NCBI RefSeq assembly: GCF_014697105.1
Contig: NZ_JACJRF010000016.1
Span: forward strand, 52,599 to 116,598
Length of the DNA stretch: 64,000 bases
Source: Anabaena subtropica FACHB-260
Lineage (GTDB): Bacteria > Cyanobacteriota > Cyanobacteriia > Cyanobacteriales > Nostocaceae
Direction: 5' to 3'
Shown: piece after piece, positions 48,127 through 56,448 of the stretch
Layout: every line of letters starts with the position of its first letter
Numbering within the stretch: the stretch's first letter is position 1
Notes under the pieces: generated by a model
The model's input: the letters and a program-made list of their open reading frames with translations, nothing else
Told to the model about the DNA's origin: nothing
Database searches by the model: none
Position numbers and translations under genes: made by a program

Positions 48127-48966
48127 ATGAATTGGATAACTCAAAAATCGCGCTGGCAAAAGCTGGTAATGTATGGGTTATTAGGAGCGATCGCCCTAGT
48201 AACACTTTTCCCTCTACTGTGGCTCATCAGCACTGCATTAAAATCACCTACAGAAAATATCTTTCAGTCACCACCCCAGTTGTTACCCGTTCAGCCGACT
48301 GTAGACAACTTCTTTAAGGTGTGGAATTCTTTACCTTTTGCACAATACTTATACAACAGCACCTTAGTAGCAGTACTGACTGTAGGCTTAAATCTCCTAT
48401 TTTGCGCTTTGGCTGCTTACCCCTTAGCAAGGCTATCATTTCCAGGGAGGAACTGGATTTTTATTGCCATCGTTTCTACAATTATGATTCCCTTCCAGAT
48501 AGTGATGATACCTCTGTACATTTTGACGGTGCAGATGGGATTACGCAATACTTATCTCGGCATGATTTTTCCTAGCTTGGCTTCTGCATTTGGCATTTTT
48601 CTTTTAAGACAAGCTTTTATGGGAGTTCCCAAAGAAATAGAAGAAGCTGCCAGAATGGATGGAAGTTCTGAGTTAGGCTTGTGGTGGCATATTATGTTAC
48701 CAGCTGTCAAACCTGCATTAGTAACTCTAGCTATTTTCGTATTTATCGGGTCTTGGAGTGACTTTCTGTGGCCTTTGATTGTAATTCAAGATGAGAATTT
48801 GTATACTTTGCCTTTGGGTGTAGCGAAATTGGCGGGTACGTTTTCCCTTGATTGGCGTTTAGTTGCGGCTGGTTCCGTGATAGCGATCGCACCTGTACTT
48901 ATACTATTTCTTATCCTACAGCGTTACATTGTCGAAACAGATATCGGCAGTGGTGTTAAAGGTTAA
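48127..48966 (+). CDS. Sugar ABC transporter permease (MalG-type)
   Basis: 279-residue inner-membrane permease with six hydrophobic segments, from ATG 48127 (MNWITQKSRWQKLVMYGLLG). The EAA loop that docks on the ATPase is GVPKEIEEAARMDGSSELGL followed by WWHIMLPAVKPALVTLA. The N-terminal LFPLLWLISTALKSPTEN and the LLFCALAAYPLARLSFPGRN segments are MalG/AraQ-like. No binding protein, second permease or ATPase is nearby, so its partners must be encoded elsewhere. Its stop codon directly abuts the stop of the convergent gene. Confidence 0.88.
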   Translation: MNWITQKSRWQKLVMYGLLGAIALVTLFPLLWLISTALKSPTENIFQSPPQLLPVQPTVDNFFKVWNSLPFAQYLYNSTLVAVLTVGLNLLFCALAAYPLARLSFPGRNWIFIAIVSTIMIPFQIVMIPLYILTVQMGLRNTYLGMIFPSLASAFGIFLLRQAFMGVPKEIEEAARMDGSSELGLWWHIMLPAVKPALVTLAIFVFIGSWSDFLWPLIVIQDENLYTLPLGVAKLAGTFSLDWRLVAAGSVIAIAPVLILFLILQRYIVETDIGSGVKG

Positions 48967-49674
48967 CTAACACGCACCGCTTTTTTTCAACACTACCCAG
49001 ACAGTTTTGAATATAAGATTCAGGTCGTAAGCTATAGACCACTTACGCTGATAATCTAGATCCAGCTGCACAATAGTTTCAAAATCTTTAATGCTGGAAC
49101 GACCCTTAGTTTGCCATTCTCCAGTCATACCTGGTTTAACTCTTAATCTTTCCCAATGGTGTAGTTCATAATGAATGACTTCATCTGGTGTGGGTGGACG
49201 GGTTCCCACTAAACTCATATCGCCTACGAGAACATTCCAAAATTGGGGAAATTCATCTAAACTAGTACGACGCAAAAATTTACCCATAGGCGTAATACGT
49301 GGGTCATTCACCGATTTAAATATGTGACCCTGAGCTTGATTTTTTACCAAATGCTTGATTCTCTCTGCATTAACCACCATAGAACGGAATTTCCAAATGC
49401 GGAAATGCCTACCGTTCAGACCACAACGAATTTGAGAGTAGAATATTGGCCCTGGATTAGTAGTAATAGTTACTATTGCTATGGGAATTGTGATGATAGC
49501 TGTAACTAGCAGCCCTACAATAGCCCCTAAAATATCAATTAATCTTTTTGTAATGCTAATAGTAGAAGGGTGTAAAGGCTGTTGTAAAAAATCAACTGTC
49601 ATTGGATAACTCATCACAGCTAACCTATCAACAGCAAAGTTTTCTGGCTTAGGAGTAAAATCAGGTAGGGACAT
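48967..49674 (-). CDS. Polyprenyl-phosphate sugar-1-phosphate transferase (second copy)
   Basis: 235-residue bacterial sugar transferase. One membrane helix (LIDILGAIVGLLVTAIITIP, about 45-75), then NPGPIFYSQIRCGLNGRHFR, IWKFRSMVVNAERI, PMGKFLRRTSLDEFPQFWNV, LVGTRPPTPDEVIHYELHHW and KPGMTGEWQTKGRSSIKDFE. All catalytic motifs of the family are intact. Compared with the copy at 44125 it has the TRPPTPDEV variant of the RPL motif, which suggests a different sugar-nucleotide preference. It is convergent with the permease gene with no bases between the stops. Confidence 0.87.
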   Translation of the reverse strand: MSLPDFTPKPENFAVDRLAVMSYPMTVDFLQQPLHPSTISITKRLIDILGAIVGLLVTAIITIPIAIVTITTNPGPIFYSQIRCGLNGRHFRIWKFRSMVVNAERIKHLVKNQAQGHIFKSVNDPRITPMGKFLRRTSLDEFPQFWNVLVGDMSLVGTRPPTPDEVIHYELHHWERLRVKPGMTGEWQTKGRSSIKDFETIVQLDLDYQRKWSIAYDLNLIFKTVWVVLKKSGAC

Positions 49675-50426
49675 AACTATAAGTTAAATCTTAGTTTTTG
49701 GGAAAACAAATTATCTTACACCAAGTGTAAATATACACAACAATTCTCTTTCATTAAAAATATTTTGCTCAGAGTTTATACAGTCTTTTAATTTGACTTA
49801 GGTATTTTAAGTTTTGATTATTTTTTGGTTAAGGTTAATAATAGCGCGTGTTTTAGAAATGATTTGCTTGATGAGAGTTGATTGAGTTGTGATTTATACT
49901 ACAGAAAATATTGCGGCGATCGCTTCGACTTGATGAGCATTAGTCAATATTAGACCATCAAACCAAATAAATTTTGATAAGTCTTTCATCTGTCAAAAAC
50001 AAGTTTTTGTAAAAATCAGCGACTTTGTGATTTATGAAGTCCCGTTTTATTGTAATCTTGATACGACTCATTTTTTTGCCTACTGCCGATGCACTTACAA
50101 GCATCTGCCAACAAATTTATAACTCCTATTTCATCTTTGAACAAACTTATACCAATGTAAAACATGATTATGGCAAATGGATTGACAGAACATAGAGACC
50201 AACAGCAATTTTCAATCCAAAATCTAAAATCTAAAATCCAAAATGGTATTAGTACAACTCTAAAAGCCTTAATATCTACTATTGACCAATCGTTATTAAC
50301 AAGGTTAAAGTATCAGCTTTAATTCCTTAAGTTCGCAGTGGAACTATTTACATCTGTGAACGTCTCGATGTCAGAAAATAACCAAAAATATCACCTGCTC
50401 ACAAGATTTTCCGGATAAATCCGAAA
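49675..50426. other. Long divergent intergenic region
   Basis: 752 bases, AT-rich, between the second sugar transferase and the AMIN-hydrolase gene. Short tandem AAAATCT/AAAATCC repeats occur near 50218-50241. One HIP1-like site near 49917. No gene or RNA was recognised. Confidence 0.5.
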
Positions 50427-51758
50427 ATGACGGAAAAAATTGCAAATTATCTCTGTAGCTCCTCACAACTCACACGCATGAAATTACCCTTTTTATTAAT
50501 CAGCCTCATCAGTACCATTCTTTTATCTACTCCAGCAAGTGCAGCCCGCTTAGAATCATGGAGGTTTGATCCTAATCGGAATCAACTAAATATCACGACC
50601 GATTCAAAAGTTAACCCCAGAGCTTTTTTGATTAGTAATCCAGATAGAATTGTCATTGATTTGCCAGGAACAAGTTTAAAAACCAACACACAACGTCAAA
50701 ATTTTGGAGCCGCAGTTAAGGAAATTCGCGTTGGTAAGGTTGAGAATAATACTGCAAGAATTGTGGTCGAGTTGGCACCGGGTTATACAACTTCTCCCGA
50801 AAATTTAGTAATTAAAGGCGATTCCGCCTCACATTGGATTCTCAACTTCTCAGCGATTAAGAAGAATGTTGACAACACAGCATTAGTATCAAGTGAAGAG
50901 AAAATCTTTATTCCTGTCAGCCAAAATTTAGAATTTGCCGGAGTCGTCCCTTTAAGTCGAGAAATATCACAACTAAATGCTCAAATTAAAGGACTAATGA
51001 CTAAATACAGTTCTCTTTCCCCCGGAATGTTTTTCTTGGACATGGAAACGGGAGAGTATTTAGACATCAATGGAGAAAAAAGCTTTGCAGCCGCAAGTAC
51101 AATTAAGTTTCCCATTCTCATTGCTTTATTTGAAGAAATCGACGCAGGTAGAGTTAAACCAAATGAAACTTTGGTCATGCGCCGAGATTTGGTAACTGGT
51201 GGTTCGGGAACTATGCAATATAAAAAAGCAGGTACTCGATTTAATCTGATGGAAACAGCCACCAAAATGATGACCATCAGCGATAATACCGCCACCAATA
51301 TGATGATTGATCGATTGGGTGGTAAAAATAGATTAAATCAAAAATTCCGCAGTTGGGGATTGCAAAATACCGTAATTCGCAACTTGCTAGGAGATTTTAA
51401 GGGAACTAACACAACCAGTCCTAAAGATTTAGTCCGGTTAGCCGCTTTGATTTCTAACGATAAGTTGCTGACTGCTAGAAGCAACTCTCAAGTTATGGAC
51501 ATTATGAGTCGCTGCAAAAATAGAAGTCTGTTACCAGTAGGCCTTGGTAAAGGTGCAGTCATTGCTCATAAAACGGGAACTCTCGGTAGAGTTTTAGGAG
51601 ATGCCGGAATTATCCAAACACCCTCTGGTAAGCGTTATTTGGCGGGTATTATGGTAGCAAGACCATTTGGTGACGCTAGAGCTAGGACTTTTATTAATCA
51701 GGTTTCTCGCCTGGTGTATGGCTATCTAGACCAACCAACCTCTGCAAGAAAATTCTGA
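50427..51758 (+). CDS. AMIN-domain serine hydrolase (class A beta-lactamase fold)
   Basis: 443-residue exported protein. Residues 18-40 (MKLPFLLISLISTILLSTPA) form a signal peptide, so the start could also be the Met at 50478. An AMIN domain follows (about 42-150: LESWRFDPNRNQLNITTDSK, NPDRIVIDLPGTSL), which normally targets proteins to peptidoglycan. The C-terminal half has the active-site motifs of penicillin-interacting serine enzymes: S-T-I-K (Ser224/Lys227), S-D-N (285-287) and K-T-G (382-384). The omega-loop Glu of true class A beta-lactamases is not evident (LGDFKGTNTTSPKDL). A cell-wall peptidase role is more likely than beta-lactam resistance. Confidence 0.85.
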   Translation: MTEKIANYLCSSSQLTRMKLPFLLISLISTILLSTPASAARLESWRFDPNRNQLNITTDSKVNPRAFLISNPDRIVIDLPGTSLKTNTQRQNFGAAVKEIRVGKVENNTARIVVELAPGYTTSPENLVIKGDSASHWILNFSAIKKNVDNTALVSSEEKIFIPVSQNLEFAGVVPLSREISQLNAQIKGLMTKYSSLSPGMFFLDMETGEYLDINGEKSFAAASTIKFPILIALFEEIDAGRVKPNETLVMRRDLVTGGSGTMQYKKAGTRFNLMETATKMMTISDNTATNMMIDRLGGKNRLNQKFRSWGLQNTVIRNLLGDFKGTNTTSPKDLVRLAALISNDKLLTARSNSQVMDIMSRCKNRSLLPVGLGKGAVIAHKTGTLGRVLGDAGIIQTPSGKRYLAGIMVARPFGDARARTFINQVSRLVYGYLDQPTSARKF

Positions 51759-51798
51759 TCTCAGAACTTTTATCGTTGCTGATATCGCCTCATCAAGC

Positions 51799-51843
51799 TT
51801 GTAATCTGAGGATAAAAATAAGCTTTTTAGCCTCAGATTACAA
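51799..51843. terminator. Perfect inverted repeat after the AMIN-hydrolase gene
   Basis: TTGTAATCTGAGG (51799-51811) and CCTCAGATTACAA (51831-51843), a 13-bp stem with a 19-base AT-rich loop, 40 bases after the stop codon. No U-run follows. Confidence 0.55.
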
Positions 51844-52025
51844 ACAGCGTAGCTGTAGCCCGTCATAGACATCGCTTAACGTATGAACAAGTAACGATAC
51901 AACAGTAAAATTTCCTCTTCCAGAATTGTGCGATCGCTACCAGGGTTCTACCACAAAAGGAACTACCTTACCTACCAGATGAGAAAAGATAGACTTTTCA
52001 CAGGAGTAATTTTAGGTATAGGGTA

Positions 52026-53942
52026 ATGGTGCGCTTAAAAATTTGGCAGTGGGTGATATTGGCAACGCCGATCGCTTCCATTATTGTTTTCTTGCTAGTA
52101 TCCGCAGGGATACAGATCCATGAATGGGGAATCAACTGGATTTGGGGTGTGTTTACCCTGATATTTGTGGCTTGGCGTTGGTTGTTGGTGAAATGGACAC
52201 AACCAGCTATTAAGCAAGTAGAAGCTGCATTAGCCGAAGTTAAAGAAGAACTGAAGTCTGCGGTAGAGGATACAGCTACACCAACTATCAGCAGTGACAC
52301 CACACAACAAGTAGAAGCCGCATTACAAGAAATTCTCACCGCAGCCCAAAGCGATCGCCCCATTTGGGAAGATTGGACAACCTTTTGGCAACGTTGTCAA
52401 GATTTAGTTAGAGCGATCGCCCTGATCTACTATCCAGATGTACAATATCCCCTACTGAATATCTATGTTCCCCAAGCTTATGAATTGATTCGGGGAACAG
52501 TCGATGACTTAGATCAGTGGATGCAGAAGTTATCCCCAGCACTCAATCAGGTGACAATTGGGCAAGCATATCAAGCGTATGAAGTATACAGGAAGCTAGA
52601 ACCATCGGCGCGGAAGGTCTGGAAAGTGTGGAATGTGGCGCAGTGGTTCTTAAATCCTGTAGCTGCTGCGGCTAACCGGGCGACGAAGGGGACGACTAAT
52701 CAAGCAAATCAGCAATTATTGGTGAATTTGGGGCAATTGTTGCGGGAAGCTGCCTTGAAAAACTTGTGTCGGCAGGCGATCGCTCTCTACAGTGGGACTA
52801 CGCTAAATTTGACAACAGCCACCGTTTCCACACCAACCTTACCGAAAACCAAAACACAGACACTGCAAAACATCCTAGCTCAAGTAGAACCAGTAGAAAG
52901 AGTAGAGCAGAAACCAGTAAATATTTTACTGGCAGGAAGAACAGGGGCAGGAAAAAGCAGTTTAATTAACACACTTTTTCAGAGTAATCTGGCAGAAGTT
53001 GACGTGTTACCCAGCACCGCAGAAATTCAAAACTATCACTGGCAAACCCAAGGTGGAGAAACCCTGAATCTCTTGGACACACCAGGATACGAACAAGTCA
53101 AGCGGGGAGATTTACGAGAATTAGTATTAAATTATGCCACTGAAGCTGATTTATTACTGCTAGTCACACCAGTACTTGACCCAGCCTTGCAAATGGATGT
53201 GGACTTTTTGCAAGCCATCAAAACTACAGTTGCAGATATACCAGCGATCGCCGTAGTTTCACAAGTAGATCGTCTACGTCCCATTCGAGAATGGCAACCA
53301 CCTTATGATTGGGAATCGGGAGATAGACCAAAGGAAATTGCCATTCGAGAAGCTACAGAGTATCGTGCTAACTTGTTGGGAGAATTTTGTAATTTAGTTC
53401 TGCCCGTTGTCACCAGTGATACGCAAACGGGTAGAGTAGGTTGGGGAATAGACGCTTTATCCTTGGGACTAATACAAGCGATCGCTCCTGCTAAACAACT
53501 AAGACTTGCCCGCTTCTTGCGTAATTTAGAAGCCCGCACCGTGGCGGCGGCTAAAATTATTGACCACTATACATTGCAAATGGCCACAACCCAAGGACTA
53601 ACAACATTACTGAAAAGTCCTGTGCTTCAGTTCATTTCTACCATTTCCACCGGTTCCCCCACCTTGGCTTATCTGTTAGCCGAACAAATCCCAGTGGAAC
53701 AGTTACCGATAGTCATTGGTAAACTGCAAATGGCTTATGATTTATTCTCACTCTTGAAGACAGAAGACTCAAATACACTCAACTTTGACCTCTTATCTCT
53801 GTGGCCGCTACTTTTAGAAAACCCCGCCACACCAGACCGCAACGCCTGGGCTTTTGGTCATGCGTTAATAGAATACTGGACTCAGAATCTCACAGTTGAA
53901 CAATTGCGCCAGCGTTTCGACTACTATTTACAGCAAGTGTGA
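52026..53942 (+). CDS. Membrane-anchored GTPase (Era/YcjX-like P-loop domain)
   Basis: 638-residue protein. Two N-terminal membrane helices (VILATPIASIIVFLLVSAG and WGVFTLIFVAWRWLLV) are followed by a helical region rich in Trp and Gln. The GTPase core begins near 300: G1 ILLAGRTGAGKSSLINTLFQ (Lys310), a Thr in the G2 region, G3 NLLDTPGYEQV, and G4 VVSQVDRLRP, where Ser-Gln replaces the usual Asn-Lys. A C-terminal domain of about 130 residues (LIEYWTQNLTVEQLRQRFDY) follows. Such proteins are common in cyanobacteria and are poorly studied; a membrane-remodelling or dynamin-like role is only a possibility. Confidence 0.83.
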   Translation: MVRLKIWQWVILATPIASIIVFLLVSAGIQIHEWGINWIWGVFTLIFVAWRWLLVKWTQPAIKQVEAALAEVKEELKSAVEDTATPTISSDTTQQVEAALQEILTAAQSDRPIWEDWTTFWQRCQDLVRAIALIYYPDVQYPLLNIYVPQAYELIRGTVDDLDQWMQKLSPALNQVTIGQAYQAYEVYRKLEPSARKVWKVWNVAQWFLNPVAAAANRATKGTTNQANQQLLVNLGQLLREAALKNLCRQAIALYSGTTLNLTTATVSTPTLPKTKTQTLQNILAQVEPVERVEQKPVNILLAGRTGAGKSSLINTLFQSNLAEVDVLPSTAEIQNYHWQTQGGETLNLLDTPGYEQVKRGDLRELVLNYATEADLLLLVTPVLDPALQMDVDFLQAIKTTVADIPAIAVVSQVDRLRPIREWQPPYDWESGDRPKEIAIREATEYRANLLGEFCNLVLPVVTSDTQTGRVGWGIDALSLGLIQAIAPAKQLRLARFLRNLEARTVAAAKIIDHYTLQMATTQGLTTLLKSPVLQFISTISTGSPTLAYLLAEQIPVEQLPIVIGKLQMAYDLFSLLKTEDSNTLNFDLLSLWPLLLENPATPDRNAWAFGHALIEYWTQNLTVEQLRQRFDYYLQQV

Positions 53943-54313
53943 TCACCCAGGCGATCGCTATTTCTTAGACTGGTTCGGTAACTATAAAATCAGCGATCGC
54001 ATTGGTCTGATCTTTTGCTATTTTTATACTCGGCGCTGTTGATTCGTGTTTCGCGCATATCGCTAAGGTAGAACTCGCAAGATAGGCGCGAAGAATCAAT
54101 CTAATGAAAAATATAAAGTATTCAACTTGTTGACTATATTCTCATGCTAAATTACTAAAGCTTGGTGTTGGGAAACTCCGGTGAGATTCCGGGGCTGTGC
54201 CGCAACTGTAATGAAAAGGTAAAAGACTTTTTCTTTGACTTTCCGAGTCAGAATGCCAATTCCAAGAGTTAGCTGTCTAATCCTTGCGTCGCACAGGGAA
54301 GGAGTTCTCAGTT
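53943..54313. other. Leader region of the cobalamin genes
   Basis: 371-base gap. Its right half is a cobalamin riboswitch (54158-54300). The left part contains two HIP1 sites and should hold the promoter; nothing else recognised. Confidence 0.6.
54158..54300 (+). promoter_or_regulatory. Cobalamin (B12) riboswitch
   Basis: The region has the conserved parts of a cobalamin aptamer: GGGAAACTCCGGTGAGATTC (54170-54189), GGGGCTGTGCCGCAACTGTA with the C-G-C-A-A-C-T-G-T core (54191-54210) and the B12 box CGAGTCAGAATGCC (54244-54256). CTTGG at 54161-54165 pairs with CCAAG at 54262-54266 to close the element. It ends just before the cobG start and its AAGGAG Shine-Dalgarno (54299-54304), so repression through blocked ribosome binding is likely. 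Confidence 0.92.
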
Positions 54314-56446
54314 TTGTTGTCCAGTTATACACCTTGTCCTGGCTTATTCTATCCTACACCTGCCCAAGATGGTATCTTATCTCGAATCAGAATACCAGGT
54401 GGGATGATTAATAGTAAACAATGTCAGGCGATCGCAGATATAGCTGACCAATACGGCGGTGGCTATATCGATGTGACTAATCGTGCTAACATCCAAATCC
54501 GCGAAATTCGCACAGTCATAGATAATACAGTCTTCAAACAACTTCAAGACTTGGGTTTGGGGTCTAGTAATACAGGTGTAGACCAAATCCGTAATATTAT
54601 GACCAGTCCCACGGCTGGTATTGACCCCAAAGAATTAATTGATCCGCGTCTCTTGGTTAGAAGCTGGGATAACTACATTACCGGACATCCTGCACTGTCG
54701 GGACTATCAGCAAAATTTAGCGTGTGCTTTGATGGTGGTGGATTGGTGTCGGTAAGCGATCGCCTTAACGATATCACCTTTGCGGCAATTTTAGTAGAGG
54801 GAGGGGTTTACTTCCGCCTTTGTCTAAGTATAGATCCAAAGGGAAAACCACCTGTTGACACCGGAATTTTATTATCACCACAGGAATGTTTACCCGTATT
54901 AGCCGCTTTGGCAGATGTTTATCTAGCTCATGTTGACTCTAACAGCAGACGTAAGCCCCGCCTGCGAGAAGTGGTCAATAATATAGGTTTAAACAGTTAT
55001 CTTCAAGAAGTTGAGAAACGCTTACCTTCTGCACTTGAGAGAAAGAACCTAACCCCCCTACCCCCTTCCCTACAAGGGAAGGGGGAGAAGGAAAATTATT
55101 ACTCCCCTCTCCTTGTAGGAGAGGGGTTGGGGGAGAGGTCAAACTATCACCACATCGGCATTCATCCCCAGCGCCAACAAGGCTTATATTACATAGGTCT
55201 TGTCTTACCCCTTGGTCGTTTAGAAACCAAACAGTTAAGAGGTTTAGCTAATTTATCTAGTAAATATGCCAACGGAACCCTCAGATTAACACCTTGGCAA
55301 AATTTGCTGTTAACTGACATTCCCCAACCACAACTTACAGATGTTCAGAGTCAAATTCTTGGGTTAGGATTAGACTTTTCTGCCAGTAATATTAAGAGTG
55401 GATTGGTAGCTTGTTCTGGTAATCAAGGTTGTGCTGCTGCGGCTACAGATACTAAAGGTCATGCACTAGCATTAGCTGATTATCTACAAACTCGTGTCAA
55501 GCTAGAACGTCCGGTGAATATCCACTTTAGCGGTTGTGATAAGTCCTGCGCTCAACATCACCATAGTGATATTACCCTAATGGGTATTAAAAATGGAACA
55601 GAGGAAACATATCACGTTTATATTGGTGATGGTGACAGTAATCAGAAATTTGGTTGTAAACTCTACCAAAATGTTACTTTCACACAATTATATACACTCA
55701 TAGAGCAGATACTCAAAGTGTATAAACAAAAACGACTTCATGCCGAAGAAACTTTTGGGGCATTCGCTCATCGATATGGATTTCCCCAATTAAAACAGTT
55801 ATTATCTCCCTCAAATCCAATGTCTGACTACATCCACGATGCTAATGAAATTTACCGCAATTCCTTTGCTATTATCCGGTCGGAAGCAAATCTAGATATA
55901 TTACCACCAGATATAGCAAAAGTTGCTGTACGCCTCATTCATGCTTGTGGAATGACAGATATAGTCACAGACTTGGCATATTCACCAACGGCGGCGCAGT
56001 CAGGAAGGGCAGCACTAGCAGCAGGCGCACCGATTTTGTGTGATTGTCGGATGGTGGCTGATGGAGTAACCAGGCGGCGATTATCTGCAAATAACCAAGT
56101 TATCTGCACCCTGAATGAGCCAGAAGTCCCAGAATTAGCTCAAAAATTGGGTAATACACGGTCAGCAGCAGCCTTAGAATTGTGGAAACCACATCTAGAA
56201 GGGGCAGTTGTCGCCATTGGCAATGCACCCACAGCCCTATTTCGCTTACTGGAACTGTTAGATTCAGGATACCCCAAACCCGCCTTAATATTGGGTTTTC
56301 CTGTAGGGTTTGTGGGTGCAGCCGAGTCAAAAGCAGCATTAGCAGCAGATAGCCGGAATATCCCATTTATGACTTTACATGGTCGGCGGGGTGGAAGTGC
56401 GATCGCCGCCGCCGCAGTTAACGCCCTGGCAACGGAGGAAGAATAA
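54314..56446 (+). CDS. cobG-cobH: Fused precorrin-3B synthase (CobG) and precorrin-8X methylmutase (CobH)
   Basis: Bifunctional enzyme of the oxygen-dependent cobalamin pathway. From TTG 54314 it has 710 residues. Part 1 (about 1-500) is a sulfite/nitrite reductase-like fold with two ferredoxin-like repeats (CPGLFYPTPAQDGILSRIRI; GIHPQRQQGLYYIGLVLPLG) and a C-x5-C...C-x3-C Fe-S/siroheme site (Cys367, 373, 408, 412). Part 2 (from Met503, MSDYIHDANEIYRNSFAIIR) is a complete CobH of about 208 residues with RLIHACGMTDI. An in-frame repeat of about 33 residues sits between the CobG halves (about residues 245-277). AAGGAG lies 9 bases upstream of TTG 54314; TTGs at 54317 and 54284 are alternatives. 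Confidence 0.9.
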   Translation: MLSSYTPCPGLFYPTPAQDGILSRIRIPGGMINSKQCQAIADIADQYGGGYIDVTNRANIQIREIRTVIDNTVFKQLQDLGLGSSNTGVDQIRNIMTSPTAGIDPKELIDPRLLVRSWDNYITGHPALSGLSAKFSVCFDGGGLVSVSDRLNDITFAAILVEGGVYFRLCLSIDPKGKPPVDTGILLSPQECLPVLAALADVYLAHVDSNSRRKPRLREVVNNIGLNSYLQEVEKRLPSALERKNLTPLPPSLQGKGEKENYYSPLLVGEGLGERSNYHHIGIHPQRQQGLYYIGLVLPLGRLETKQLRGLANLSSKYANGTLRLTPWQNLLLTDIPQPQLTDVQSQILGLGLDFSASNIKSGLVACSGNQGCAAAATDTKGHALALADYLQTRVKLERPVNIHFSGCDKSCAQHHHSDITLMGIKNGTEETYHVYIGDGDSNQKFGCKLYQNVTFTQLYTLIEQILKVYKQKRLHAEETFGAFAHRYGFPQLKQLLSPSNPMSDYIHDANEIYRNSFAIIRSEANLDILPPDIAKVAVRLIHACGMTDIVTDLAYSPTAAQSGRAALAAGAPILCDCRMVADGVTRRRLSANNQVICTLNEPEVPELAQKLGNTRSAAALELWKPHLEGAVVAIGNAPTALFRLLELLDSGYPKPALILGFPVGFVGAAESKAALAADSRNIPFMTLHGRRGGSAIAAAAVNALATEEE
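55046..55143 (+). repeat. In-frame palindromic repeat inside cobG
   Basis: This 98-base stretch has two GC-rich hairpins: CCCCCTTCCCT (55061-55071) with AGGGAAGGGGG (55075-55085), and CCCCTCTCC (55104-55112) with GGAGAGGGG (55118-55126), flanked by AACCTAACCCCCC and TTGGGGGAGAGGTC. It is the kind of element normally intergenic in Nostoc genomes. Here it is translated, giving a Pro/Gly-rich segment NLTPLPPSLQGKGEK...LLVGEGLGER. Confidence 0.85.
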
Positions 56447-56448
56447 TT

